A stretch of DNA of 64,000 nt from Yamagishiella unicocca (lineage: Eukaryota; Chlorophyta; Chlorophyceae; Chlamydomonadales; Volvocaceae). Position numbers and translations under genes: made by a program. The stretch lies in assembly GCA_003116995.1 (NCBI GenBank), contig BDSL01000017.1, forward strand, positions 310,001-374,000. Direction: 5' to 3'. Shown here piece after piece: positions 9,969-20,331 of the stretch. The notes below the pieces were generated by a model. That model did not search any database. It saw nothing but the letters and a program-made list of their open reading frames with translations, and was not told where the DNA came from. Every line of letters starts with the position of its first letter. Position 1 is the stretch's first letter.

Positions 9969-12900
9969 CAGAGCCAGTAACTGATAACATACCCAGTAAC
10001 TGATAACAGAGCCAGTAACTGATAACAGAGCCAGTAACTGATAACAGAGCCAGTATCATATCATACCAAGTATCAGACCCAGTGACAGAGCCAGTAATAG
10101 CCCCTGGTGGATCGAGACACGGGGGAGGGGATAGCAGCAAAAAGGTGCAGGCAGCAGGGGGTATACGCGCAAAGGCGAGAGGCGGAGGCGGGGCGGCGGC
10201 CGCTGCAGGGCGGGTCTCGTGAAACGGCTTGATGGAGGAATGCGATTTCGGTGCGCTGGAGACCCGCGCTGGGGTGGGGGTGGGGGGGTGGGGGGGCGAG
10301 GAAAGGTGTGAACACAACACGAGGTGTTGGGGGCTCATGGGTGGCTCTCAGATGAGGGCGAGGTTGGAGAGGAGGGAGGGGGAAGTAGGTTGGAGAGGAG
10401 GGTTGAGAGGTGACCCGTGGGTCGGTAGGAGAGGAGGGAGGGGGAAGTAGGTAGGAGAGGAGGTTTGAGAGATGACCCGCGGGTCGGCAGGAAAGGAGGG
10501 AGGGGGGAAGGGGAGGCAGGGGAGGAGGGCTTGTGACGAAAGCCCGTGGAGGAGAGGAGGGAGGGGAAGAGGGCGGTAGGAGGGTTGCGAGGAAAACCCG
10601 TTGGAGGCGGGCAGCAGACGGGGTGGTGGTTGCGGAATAACTGCTTTTGAGGGGGGTTGTGGGGGTGGCGGTCTTTGTGGCACTACGCAACAGGGACTCG
10701 AAGGGGAAGGGACTCCCAGACGGCTGCTGGCGGCACTTAAGATTGCGCCGCGGCCGTACACCACATGGTGTTCTACGGGAGGAAGGGGAAGGGACGGCAG
10801 GGGGCGGAGCAGTACCGCGGGCGGCACCACTCGAACTGCGGGGCTTGCTGCCGCCCGCTGCTTCTGCATTGGGATCGGTTGCCGTGCTGGTAGCGGTAGA
10901 TTATGATTGCGGTTGTGCGGTTGCAGTTTTGACGGGTAATGGTTGAGATTAGTCCAGCAGGCGGTTGGTGGAGGTTGCGGGGTACCGATCCAGGCCGGGA
11001 GGGGCCCAGACGTTGCGATGTGGCTTCCACCCCCATCCCCCGGTGGGGGATGATGAGTAGAGCCGGTGGGAGGGGTTGCAAGTACAACCCGGTGGGAGGG
11101 GGTTAAACGGTTTCCTCGACAGTACCTCTGAGGTGGCGAGGCCGGAGGGAGGGCACTGCTACGGCAGTTCCTCTCCCCTGCTTGGGTTTGGACTTTTGAG
11201 CCCTTCTTGAGGAGTCATCACCCGACCACCTGTCATCCGCCACCCATGGGAGAGAGATAACGGCTGTTCTATATCTGGCGACGTACCTGCTGTCCTAGCG
11301 ACGTGGCATGCTAGGTTCGTTTGTTGGTTATTGGGGTGCAGGTATACTGGTATATTGTGGCGATAACGCCAGAGCGACAGCAAGACCTGTGGTATTAGAA
11401 TACGTATAATACTCTACGTAGCATAACATGAAGTACCGGTATATGGGATGGTGGGTACAATGACCGGAATGAATAAAGGAATATGGCTGACGTGAAAACG
11501 TAATGCCCCCGACCCGCTGTATTGCGCGCAGTGGGCGGATAGCAGTTGCAACTGTACCTGGCCCCGGTCGTTGTATGTCGTACCACGCGAGGCAGGCAGG
11601 CAGGCAGGGTGGCACATGGTGGAGCGCGACGAACGCGTGACGGATGACCCGGATCGGCAGGCTCGCTGATGCATGCATCGCGCTGTTGTTGCTGTAAACC
11701 AGACGAGGAACCAGTTGTCGACAGGACGCATCCGGCACTAGCATTGGATGCGTCATAGTAGTTAATGGTCGTGCCATGTGTGAGGGGGGGTTACAATAAT
11801 AGAGGGGGGGTTGGGGGTGTTTTGTGGCTGGTTCCGGTATTGGGTCGGAGGTACCATGTAGGGGGGGCACGTGCATTGAGGACTGGGGTGTACGGCACCC
11901 TGACCCCCCCCTGGCCCTCTGCGTCCACACACGCGTGCATCCATCCGGCACAGCGTCCGCAGCACACGCGCCGTACGCCATGGTTGATCGGAGATAGCTG
12001 CGAGATTGTTCCTACAGCAAATGCCCATGTATGCCCATGCTTCAAGGGGCTTCACGTGTGGCGGATGGTCTACCAACAGAGCCCAACCAACAACGGTAAT
12101 GCATCAGGGGTGCACTGCCGATATGCGTTGTGCACGAGAGGCTCACCGGCATCATATCGCATCTGCCATGCCCCAGCGCCGGCACGAACGATTCGCGGGC
12201 ATTAGTCATGGTTTCGGCGCCGCTCCAGGAACGCGTATCTTAGCATGACGGTCGGAGTGAAATATCTCGCGAGTGTGTTGTTAGGTATGGTTCGTTGACA
12301 CTGAGTAACGGGCGTCGTCTTATATCGTCTGGTAAATTTCGGTGTTGGATGGTAGCTGGCTCACGATCGGAGCCGAAGGGATAAGGTGCGCACATCGAGC
12401 CTCCGCCGCCTTAGCACGGCGGGATGCCACTCCTGGTATTCCCGGCCGTGCTCGAAGTACCCTCTCGCACGAGGTGCCCAGTTGCAGACGTGTAACAACA
12501 GTGACGAGCATAGTTACCGCGCAAGTAACAGTGCAGCTGCTGTTTCGGTCGGGAGTCAGGATACCGCGCTTCGGTCGGGAGTCAGGATACCCGGGGCAGA
12601 ACCCGGAAGAGGTAGCGACTTGCGGCGTTCACCTGCTAACGTGCCTACGACCTGGTCAGTTGTAGCCTGAGCGCTCAAGGCAGCGCACGCCAGTCAGGCC
12701 TGGAGTCGGCCAATACGGTCAGCCAGGAAAGCACGAACAGCACGGCCGGGAATCTGTCGATGAGCTAGTCATTGTGCAGACCTGCGCCTTTGTATAGGAC
12801 GTATTAGGGGCGAGAAAACCACGCCTGCTCCCTCCCGATACCCTGATGGCGAAGCCAACAACTTTTTTCTGCGCTCTTTGTCTTGTGCCTTGCCCTCAGA

Positions 12901-13087
12901 TCGCTAGCAGAGCCGAGTAACAGCTGCAGCAACCTCCAGTCGCGGACCCAGCAGCCGGCTGGGGTACGTGACGCTGCACCCTCGAGCTCTGCCGCGCGAC
13001 CTGACCGGCCGCCAAGCGAACCGACACCAGATAAGAGGCAATGGCCTAAATTGAGGAGTTTAGAGTCCTCAAGAAAAAGACGGGTCG
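9969..13087. other. Intergenic region without a convincing gene
   Basis: Only short, compositionally driven ORFs occur. From about 10350 to 10620 there is a purine-rich imperfect tandem repeat (GGAGAGGAGGGAGGGGGAAG) carrying CCCGTGG-type module A cores. A GGCA microsatellite is near 11590. A 25-bp duplication built on TTCGGTCGGGAGTCAGGATA is at 12546-12595. No TGTAA signal was found close behind the F-box stop. Confidence 0.6.
9970..10097 (+). repeat. Tandem repeat directly after the F-box stop codon
   Basis: Four to five copies of a 20-bp unit (CAGAGCCAGTAACTGATAA) start two bases after the stop at 9966-9968, so they lie in the 3' UTR or immediately downstream. Confidence 0.8.
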
Positions 13088-13777
13088 TCAATAGAGGACT
13101 TTCGGCCCGTCGCGGCTGAGGGCGACATTACTGCGGTGGTGCTGCCAGCGGAACCCGTAGCGGTGGGCCGATCTATCTCTCGCCCATAACCAGCCATAGA
13201 GCGCCGGACGACGGGTCCTGGAGGTCTTGGCGGAGGTGCCGCAGCGGGTGCTGGTGGCCGGAGACCCGGTGGCAGCTCGGGCTCTACTGGAGGCCTTGGT
13301 GGTGGTGGCTCTTCCTGTGATCGCAGGCTGGGGGCCCTGCAAGGGGGTTGACGTGTGCGGGACGGGGATGTTGGGGGGGCCTTGGTCGGTCCCGGCTACA
13401 CGAGGCATCCTGCGTGCCGGCCGCTTCATGGGTTGCGAGCGCGTTGGGAGGGGCACAAGGAGGGGTGCTGTGGCTGCTGCGCGTGCGTGTCCCGCTGCTC
13501 CTAGAGCCTGCCTAGCTGCGGAGATTGCCGCTGCCCTCATCCTCTGCCCCACGGTCTGCACACGACCAAGCAGGGTCGTGCTGAAGTCTTGGCTCCACGC
13601 GAACGCTCTCTGCGCGGACATCAACTCGGCCCGCGCCACGGACGGTAGGCGACTCCTGAGCGCTCTCCTCGGCACCGCAGTGCTGCCCAACTCCCGTTTG
13701 AGCTCGTTCGTCGGGTCCGCGCGGTACGATGTCACCTTCAAACACCAGGAGGCATACCGGGAGATACCGCCAAACAT
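13088..13777 (-). other. Open reading frame of uncertain status, possibly retroelement-derived
   Basis: A 229-codon frame is open on the minus strand, with an overlapping 269-codon plus-strand frame (13227-14036). The minus product starts MFGGISRYASWCLK and has a basic, Ala/Pro/Thr-rich C-terminus; neither is a family I recognise. It lies 250 bp downstream of the retrotransposon relic on the same strand, so it may be part of a second broken element. Antisense open frames of this length are expected by chance in GC-rich DNA. Confidence 0.25.
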
Positions 13778-14028
13778 GCCGTACAGGGGCCAGGGGGTGG
13801 TTCAAAACCAACAGATCGTGTTGGAGCACCTGGTGTTCTACTGGCACCAGCACGTCCTAGACACCGCACCCCCCGTGCCTGGGGCCATCACGGCATTTCG
13901 CGCCTTCACGTACCCGCCCGGGAACACCCCCGGCTTCTCTCGGGGTGTTTTAAGGGTGTGGGGAACTGAGGGACGGACTCATCCCCTTTATGCCCGCACC
14001 ACCGGGGAGTCTAATTGGGGTGTGTTTG

Positions 14029-14325
14029 TTATTTAGGGTTGCCCTCCAGGTGTCGCCGAGCGCGGATGATGGAGCTGGCTGTCTCGATTGTATGTGTGTG
14101 TATTTTTGTGCAGGCTTTCGTGGTTTGCTCTGGGGTTGCCCCGAGCTGGTGGAGGAGTGTTATGAGGGTCTTTGGGAGCGTGCCTGTGGCCCCCAGAGTG
14201 GCAATTTGTGTTTCAGTGTAGCGCACCTCCCATCCTGCCTTGCGTAGTTCGGCTGCTAGTTTTTCATGTTGCGTGGACTTCTGAGCCAGTTTCTCAGCGT
14301 GTTGTAGGTCTCCTGTGTATCCCAC
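14029..14325 (-). pseudogene. Retrotransposon ORF fragment: C-terminal tail
   Basis: In another frame the region continues with EVGYTGDLQHAEKLAQK and a helical Lys/Thr-rich tail, ending at TAA. It is separated from the preceding fragment by a frameshift near 14330-14370. Confidence 0.55.
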
Positions 14326-14365
14326 TTCAATTATGTAAAAGTCTCTTTGCTCTTATGCCAGGTCC

Positions 14366-14566
14366 CTAATACCGTTTCCGCCGGGTCACTCGGGAGGGGA
14401 GGTTCGGTGCAAACAGTATGTCTGGTCGCATCCGCTGGGTGTCCTCTGCGCCTAGGTGCGGGAGCATCCAGGCCGGGACTCGATTGCTACTGCAGTAGCG
14501 GGGAAGGTCAGCAGCGTTGCCAGCGTCCATGATCATCAGGCCGCCCCCAAACTTGCCTTTGTGCAC
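14366..14566 (-). pseudogene. Retrotransposon ORF fragment following the nonsense codon
   Basis: This continues in the same frame as 14600-15292 after the TGA. It contains GGLMIMDAGNAADLP, VPAWMLPHLG and RPDILFAP, and then hits TAG and a frameshift before the next fragment. Confidence 0.55.
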
Positions 14567-14599
14567 GCAGTCCGCGATGATTTGCGTCGCTTCCTTATG

Positions 14600-15292
14600 T
14601 CAGTTGATGTACATCCCTTCCATCATAGGATGAGTGCATCCGCCAAGGATGTGCGCTCCGGAGTCCATCACGGGCCCGTTTGGGTTGCAGTTGCGACACA
14701 ATGGGCACTTCCCGTCCCCGCCTCGTCCGTACAGCATTTTTAGTTTTGCATTATAGAGCATTCCGTAGCGGGCTTTGAGGACCTGGAGCTTTGTCCAGTG
14801 TTGAGTTTTGGGGTCTGCGAGGTATGAGTTGCTGGTCCTGGGGTCGAGGGAGGCCGAGGCGCTGCGCCATTTTTCCGTTAGAAGATGTGTCGTTGGCGTA
14901 GCCTGCAAGGGTTCCCTTGGGAATTTCTTCACGACTCCTTGGTTCAGATCGCTGATGTATCGGCTCGTGCTTTTTTGCTGCAGCCAGAGGAGCTTATCGA
15001 ACGGTGCGTTATCTGAGGCCTCCGTCATGTCTGCTTCTGTTTCCCCTCGCGCGACCGCGGTCGCGCCTTGGTCAGCTTTCTCATTTTCAATTAGTACAGT
15101 ATGTGATCGCACTTTGATAAACTGCACGAGAGTGTTCCGGTTGGCGCATTCGTACAATAGTTCAGCGATACTCTCAAGGATCGCTTTGTGCCTCGAGATA
15201 TGTAACTTACCTGGATCGTTTACAGCTCTCTTTAAAAGGCGAATAGAGGATTGTGAGTCTGTTGCAATCATGAGCTGCGAGGGTGTGTCCAT
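14600..15292 (-). pseudogene. Retrotransposon ORF fragment: C-terminal half of RNase H and Cys/His motif
   Basis: The frame contains ATDSQSSIRLL and VRSHTVLIENEKADQGAT, typical of the second half of RNase H, then a CPLC...H...C cluster. It stops at TGA (14600-14602). The same frame is open again immediately afterwards, so this is probably a CGA-to-TGA nonsense change. Confidence 0.65.
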
Positions 15293-16028
15293 GAAATATG
15301 GCGAGGGCTGCCCGGATAGCGGCCAGCTCCGCTCTTTGTATTGTATTTGTGCATTCGTGCCCAGCCGGGTCTACGGAGGGAGTCTCACCTGTACGTCCGT
15401 TGTAGGCTGCGGCTCCGAGTCGGTTGGCGCGGTTGGGCCCGTCTCCTGCCTCCGGTTTTATGCAGCTACCATCTGTCCAGATTATCTGTTCAGTAGCGAG
15501 TCGGAGTGGGCTTCTGGCGGGGAAGAGCTCCCCGAGCGTACGTTGCAGAGGTACTAGTTCGGGGATTCGCACGCTTTTAGAGTGCATCATGTCTGGCGGG
15601 GGCGACGCTGCCATGCGTTTCAGTGTCTGTGTTACTCTGTTGGGGTATGGCCTCCGGCTCACCGCTGCTGGGTTATCATCGTCGCGTGTTCGCAGGTGCT
15701 TCTTCGGCAATCCGGTTGCTCCTGCAGCTCCTAGTTCATTCAGCAGCGCGCGCATGGAGCGGGCGTTGAGGCCTTGCACCGCCGCCTCGTTGCCAACTAC
15801 GAAGATGTCCAGGCCGCCTTTATGTCCCGCAAAGCCACTTGGGTGCCTGTACCGAAACCTGCGGTGAGTGCGGAGGCGGGTGCCTGCTGCGGGATGCGGG
15901 CGAGATGGTGCATGTAGGGTGTCTCCAGTAGTTGTGTATGGGGGCATGTTTTGCTGTACGGGGCGACCAGCATAGTGGCAGTTGGTTCCCTGTCGGATTG
16001 GTTCGCGGCCGCTCCCGCAACTGCCCAC
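15207..16028 (-). pseudogene. Retrotransposon ORF fragment: N-terminal half of RNase H
   Basis: This frame carries the catalytic WTDGS aspartate and the QRAELAAIRAAL glutamate of RNase H at its C-terminal end. It then runs out of frame near 15290, where the next fragment takes over, which indicates a one- or two-base indel. The first ~130 residues are not recognised. Confidence 0.65.
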
Positions 16029-16339
16029 ACCGCCGCCTTACGAACACTTGTGGGGTCTGGGGAGGTTAGGTGTGCAGCAGGCACTAACCCTGCACGAACA
16101 GCGCCTAATGTCCGTGACGGCCGAAGCCTGCTGTGGGGCATGCATGACACATCGACACCATATGGGGGGTGTGAACTTGCAAATAGGTACACGCAGTCTG
16201 CAAGGATCAGTTTCCTTGGGGGGGTTGTTTGTAGGCATTGCATACACGGCTGTCTTGGCGGCGACGGGCGGCGCCACCAGCACCAGCGGCGCCAGCGGCA
16301 GCTGGCGGCAGCTGGCGGCAGCGGGTTCAGCATCGGCCT

Positions 16340-16959
16340 ACACCGCCTTCACCTGGCTGTGGCGCGCTTCTTTATTGGTGACGTCTTATCCAGGAACAGC
16401 AGGGCACGAAGGCGCCCAGTTTGCCACCCAGAAATGCTTACTAGGGCTTATTGCCAACGCCCCCGGTCGTCCACTGGTGTGCGCCGTTGCTGGGCGTCTG
16501 CTAAATGGAACGCTCGATGCATGAACGCGTCGTCCATCGACGAAACAAGCTTTATTCACTCTGGCGCCAAGCTCTTTATTTTCTCTCGTTGCGGTGCCGC
16601 AGCGAGGGGTAGACCGATGGTCGTGAGGGCGCACCGCGCTTATAAAACAAACTTCCAATGCATCACTTGATAAACGTATAGGCTTTTAGGCGAGGCGGAT
16701 GCTGCGTTTCAATGATCACCAAATGGGCTGGACTGCGGTGACGTAACCAGGTCCTAACCCCCTTGTCAGAGGGTCGTGGCCGAATCTATAACTACCGGGT
16801 ACATTAGGTAGCCAATTTTACCAGAAGAACGTGTCTCTACCATAATTAGCACAGCTATGGTTGCGACCCTGCTATCCTGACCAAGACAGTCCGGTACCAA
16901 GCTTTGGTACCAAGCCTGGTCGTCCGGTACATGCCTAACCAACTCGAGAGCTTGCCAAC
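16340..16959. other. Intergenic stretch between the retroelement relic and the protease locus
   Basis: No supported gene is seen. Short imperfect repeats occur (GGCAGCTGGCGGCAGCTGGC at about 16295-16320 and a GGTACCAAG duplication near 16895). Confidence 0.5.
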
Positions 16960-17257
16960 ATGAATTCCTATAGTGTGCTTACAGTTTCTTCAATGCTGTC
17001 GCGTCTGCGAATGAAGTTGACGTGGATTCCGTTAGTTAGGGCAGCGCAGTCGCCCGCTGCGAGGGTGGCATTGACGCCCAGCAAGTTATTGGGACTAAAT
17101 CAGCTTGAGATCGCGGCTGGTCTACGTTCATCAAATCTTCAGTTCGCTCGGAGCCACTTCTCCGCGCGCCATGCCGAGGCTCAGCCAAGCCGCTGGGGCT
17201 TCCGCCCATCGGCTGCCTTGGCCCTTGGTGCTGCTCTCGGTAGTATCGGCTACATAT
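16960..17257 (+). CDS. Possible alternative first exon or short upstream ORF
   Basis: An ATG-started frame encodes a basic, Ser/Ala/Leu-rich N-terminus and then a hydrophobic ALALGAALGSIGYI segment, resembling an organelle-targeting leader. It runs into a strong donor (AT/GTAAGT) at 17258 in phase 1. Splicing to 17671 would enter the protease frame in phase. Splicing to 17340 gives a stop at about 17470. It could thus be the true 5' exon of the protease, or a separate small gene; the evidence does not decide. Confidence 0.35.
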
Positions 17258-17396
17258 GTAAGTTAGGTTCCGGCTGATAGGGCGTCGGGCGTCCCTTGCC
17301 AGCGGACGACAGCCCTAACGCTCATTCCGCGGCTTCTAGGCAGGCCTTTCCTGGACACCTTCGAGGTGCACATGTCTTCTTGTGATCCAAGACTTT

Positions 17397-20295
17397 ATGA
17401 ATCGGCCACGTATGCCCGCTCGTTTGCCTCCTCCCCTTCTTTCGCCCCTGGGCCATGGTCCGGTACATAAAAGTGCGCACATACAACCGACCAGCGCCGA
17501 CCGCACAGTGGAATCGCCTTCGCAGGCCTACAGCCCACACCATGAAGCACAACATAAGCACCACCTTTCAATTTCGGAGGCGCAAACCCCGACTGCCTCA
17601 CTCTCCCTTCCCGACATCTCTCCATTCCGCCTTTCCTCCTTGGCCCGCCTTGTGTCCGCCCGGGCCCCAGGTGGCGGAGGCGAGCCAGACGGCGCCACCA
17701 CCGCCCTATCCGCGGCCATGCTCCTCAACTTTGCCATCTTGGCACATGAGGGGGGTCATCTGGTAGCGGCGAGGGCGCTGGGCGTGTCGGTGCGGGAGTT
17801 CTCTGTTGGCGTGGGCCCACGGGTCGCTTGGTGGCAGGTGAGCGGGTCGGGTCGGGCTTCGCGGCTTAAGAGGTGAATAAAGCTAACACACAAGATAGCA
17901 GGCTGGTTAATTACACATTTTCGTGAGTTCCATGGTGTAGCGGTAAAATTACTCGCACCGTACGGCAAGTAAGGCAAGTAAGGCAAGCGGGCAACCAGCG
18001 CTCCCGCCGCCCGCCCAATCCGGCCATCTCTCGCAAAGTCGATCCGCGTCATCAGCTGCCGCTGCCGTGTCTCCTGCAAGTCCTCCGTTCGTCCGCCCAT
18101 CACTCCTCATCACCTCGTGCAGCGATCGAACTCGTAAGTGCTTCTCCCTTCCTCCCTCCCTCCCTCATAGCCGCCAATAATGAGTTATGTGTCGACACAC
18201 GGATCTCCTCTGACATCACTCTGAACCCTCTCAGCCGGTCTCCTCAGCTCGCCAACTTTCGCCCTACCACAAAGACTGTAACATACACACAACGACTCTC
18301 CATCCCCGCCGGGCCCCCCCCCCGCACTATCCTGTCCTTTTCACGCCAACGGTTTTTGTACCGACCCCGCGCACACACCGCCACCCCCCGCGCACCCCGC
18401 ACTGTCTATCCACCCTCCCTATCCATCCAGGGCGCCACCACCACCTACTCGCTGCGCGCGCTGCCGCTCTTCGGCTACATCAGATTCCTCACAGCCACGC
18501 ACCTCAACACAGCCGCCGCCGCCGCCGCGTCAGCCGCCGCAGCCACCGCAGCCGTGTCAGCCCCAAGCGCCGCCGCCGCAGCCGCCCTCAGCAGGGGCCT
18601 GCTGCCCGTCCTGCGGCTGCGCAGGACCCCTCCCGCCGCCGCCCCCTCCCCGCCGGTTCTGCTGCTGGAGTGGCTGCCCCCGGGACGTCGCGCGCTGGTG
18701 ATGGCGGCGGGGGTGGCCGTCAACGCACTGCTGGCGGCGGCGTTCGTGGCCTGGCAGGTGTGTCGTGTCGTACCGTACGGCACGCAACTAACGCTCCGCA
18801 GCCCCTGGGCAGCTGGGGAGCAACCGAACACGTGTTGATGGGTTTCGCTTGGGGCGATTGCGATTTTTACGACGGGCGTTGTAAGGGAAACCCGTGTAGG
18901 AAGCAAGGAAATACCGTTTAGGACAGACGTCCGGAAGGGGGTGGGTTTCGAGGAAGACCCGTGGATGCGAGAAAAATCGCTTAGGACAGACGTTTTGAGG
19001 GGGCGGGGGGAGGGCGGGGGCAGCAGGCGGGTGCCCCGCCACAGCGCCAGCTGATGCCCATTCATCACGACAGGAGGCAAAACGGCACCTTCGCATAACA
19101 CACCACACCACCACCCGCGCCCTTTTCTACACGCACACCGCGCCCTCGCGCCCATTCAACCCACCCCGGTCCACCCAGGTCCTGTCGTACGGCGAAATGG
19201 GCCTCGTCGTACACCCGGGCGCACGGGTTGTCGCCGTGGGCGGCTGGGAGGGGGGAGACGAGGAGCCGCAGCCGCCGCCTGATCAGCGGCTGCATGCGGG
19301 TGATGTGGTGCTGGGTGTGGGTCGCTGGAGGCTGCCGGCGGGCGGGCAGGTGGTGAGCTGATGGGGGGGGGGGCGTCGGCGCGGTGCAGGGAGTAGACCG
19401 CGGAGTGGACCGCGCGTGCGTGTGTTTGGGGGGGGGGTGGAGAGGGGGCACCCAGTGTGTGTGTGTTTCGAGCTGTGCCACTCGTGCCTCTGGCGCCGGC
19501 CTGGCGGAAGGGCTGGAGAGGGGGGAGGAGAGGGACCCGGCGGCGGCGTAAGGCCTGGCGGTGGCATTGGCGGAGGAGGTGGCGGCGGCGTGGGGCTCGG
19601 CGGCGCTTGTGGCGGCGTCGGCTCCGGGGTGGGCGGCGTCGGCTGCACTGGCGGCGGCGGCGCTGGCGGCCACCGCCGCATGCCCCTCAGCCACCAGCCC
19701 CGAGTCCGACGCGTCCTCATGTGAAACACGTCCTCGGCCTGACGTAGTAGGGCCATGAGCAGGGGAGGGCCATGAGCAGGGGAGGGCCATGAGCAGGGGA
19801 GGGCCATGAGCAAGGGAGGGCCATGAGCAGGGAGGGCCATGAGCAGGGAGGGCCATGAGCAGGGGAGGGCCATGAGCAGGGGAGGGCCATGAGCAGGGGG
19901 GGCCATGAGCAGGGGAGGGCCATGAGCAGGGAGGGCCATGAGCAGGGAGGGCCATGAGCAGGGGGGCCATGAGCAGGGGGGCCATGCAGGGGGGCCATGA
20001 GCAGGGGAGGGCCATGAGCAAGGGGGGCCATGAGCAGGGGGGGCCATGCAAAGCAGGGTAAGGCCATGAGCATATCATCCCCATACCGACAGTACGGCAT
20101 CCGGCTGACCTGCGTGCTCGTCCAGGCGGCGCCTCCATGACCGCAGCCTCCACCCGCAACACGCTGCATCAACCACGAACCCTAAATACAACCGGCGGCA
20201 TCCCCGCCTCTTCCCTTCGCTCCGTTCCTCGTTTGCTCCCGCCCAGGAGAAGCTCTTCGTGCAGGCCCTCCAAGCCGCCGCCTCAGAGCCTGCCC

Positions 20296-20331
<36 letters not shown>

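Larger units (their letters stand above)
14029..16030 (-). mobile_element. Degenerate non-LTR retrotransposon, 3' end (RNase H and C-terminal region)
   Basis: On the minus strand successive frames read as one damaged polyprotein: linker, RNase H (first aspartate in IWTDGSC, glutamate in IQRAELAAIRAAL, second aspartate in MIATDSQSSI, last in ENEKADQGAT), a Cys/His cluster (CPLCRN...HILGGCTHP), then a segment with PDILFA and VGYTGD. No reverse transcriptase YxDD motif is visible, so the copy is probably 5'-truncated near 16030-16300. Target-site duplications and poly(A) tail were not identified. Confidence 0.7.

Noticed and set aside
17925..18000. Functional tRNA-Gln gene
   Set aside because: Only the first ~18 bases match. 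No anticodon stem, T-loop or closing acceptor strand follows.
19065..20172. Minus-strand ORFs of 151-365 codons in the protease intron
   Set aside because: They translate the GGCCATGAGCAGGG array (repetitive Ala/His/Gly/Pro/Leu/Met) and cross protease exons.
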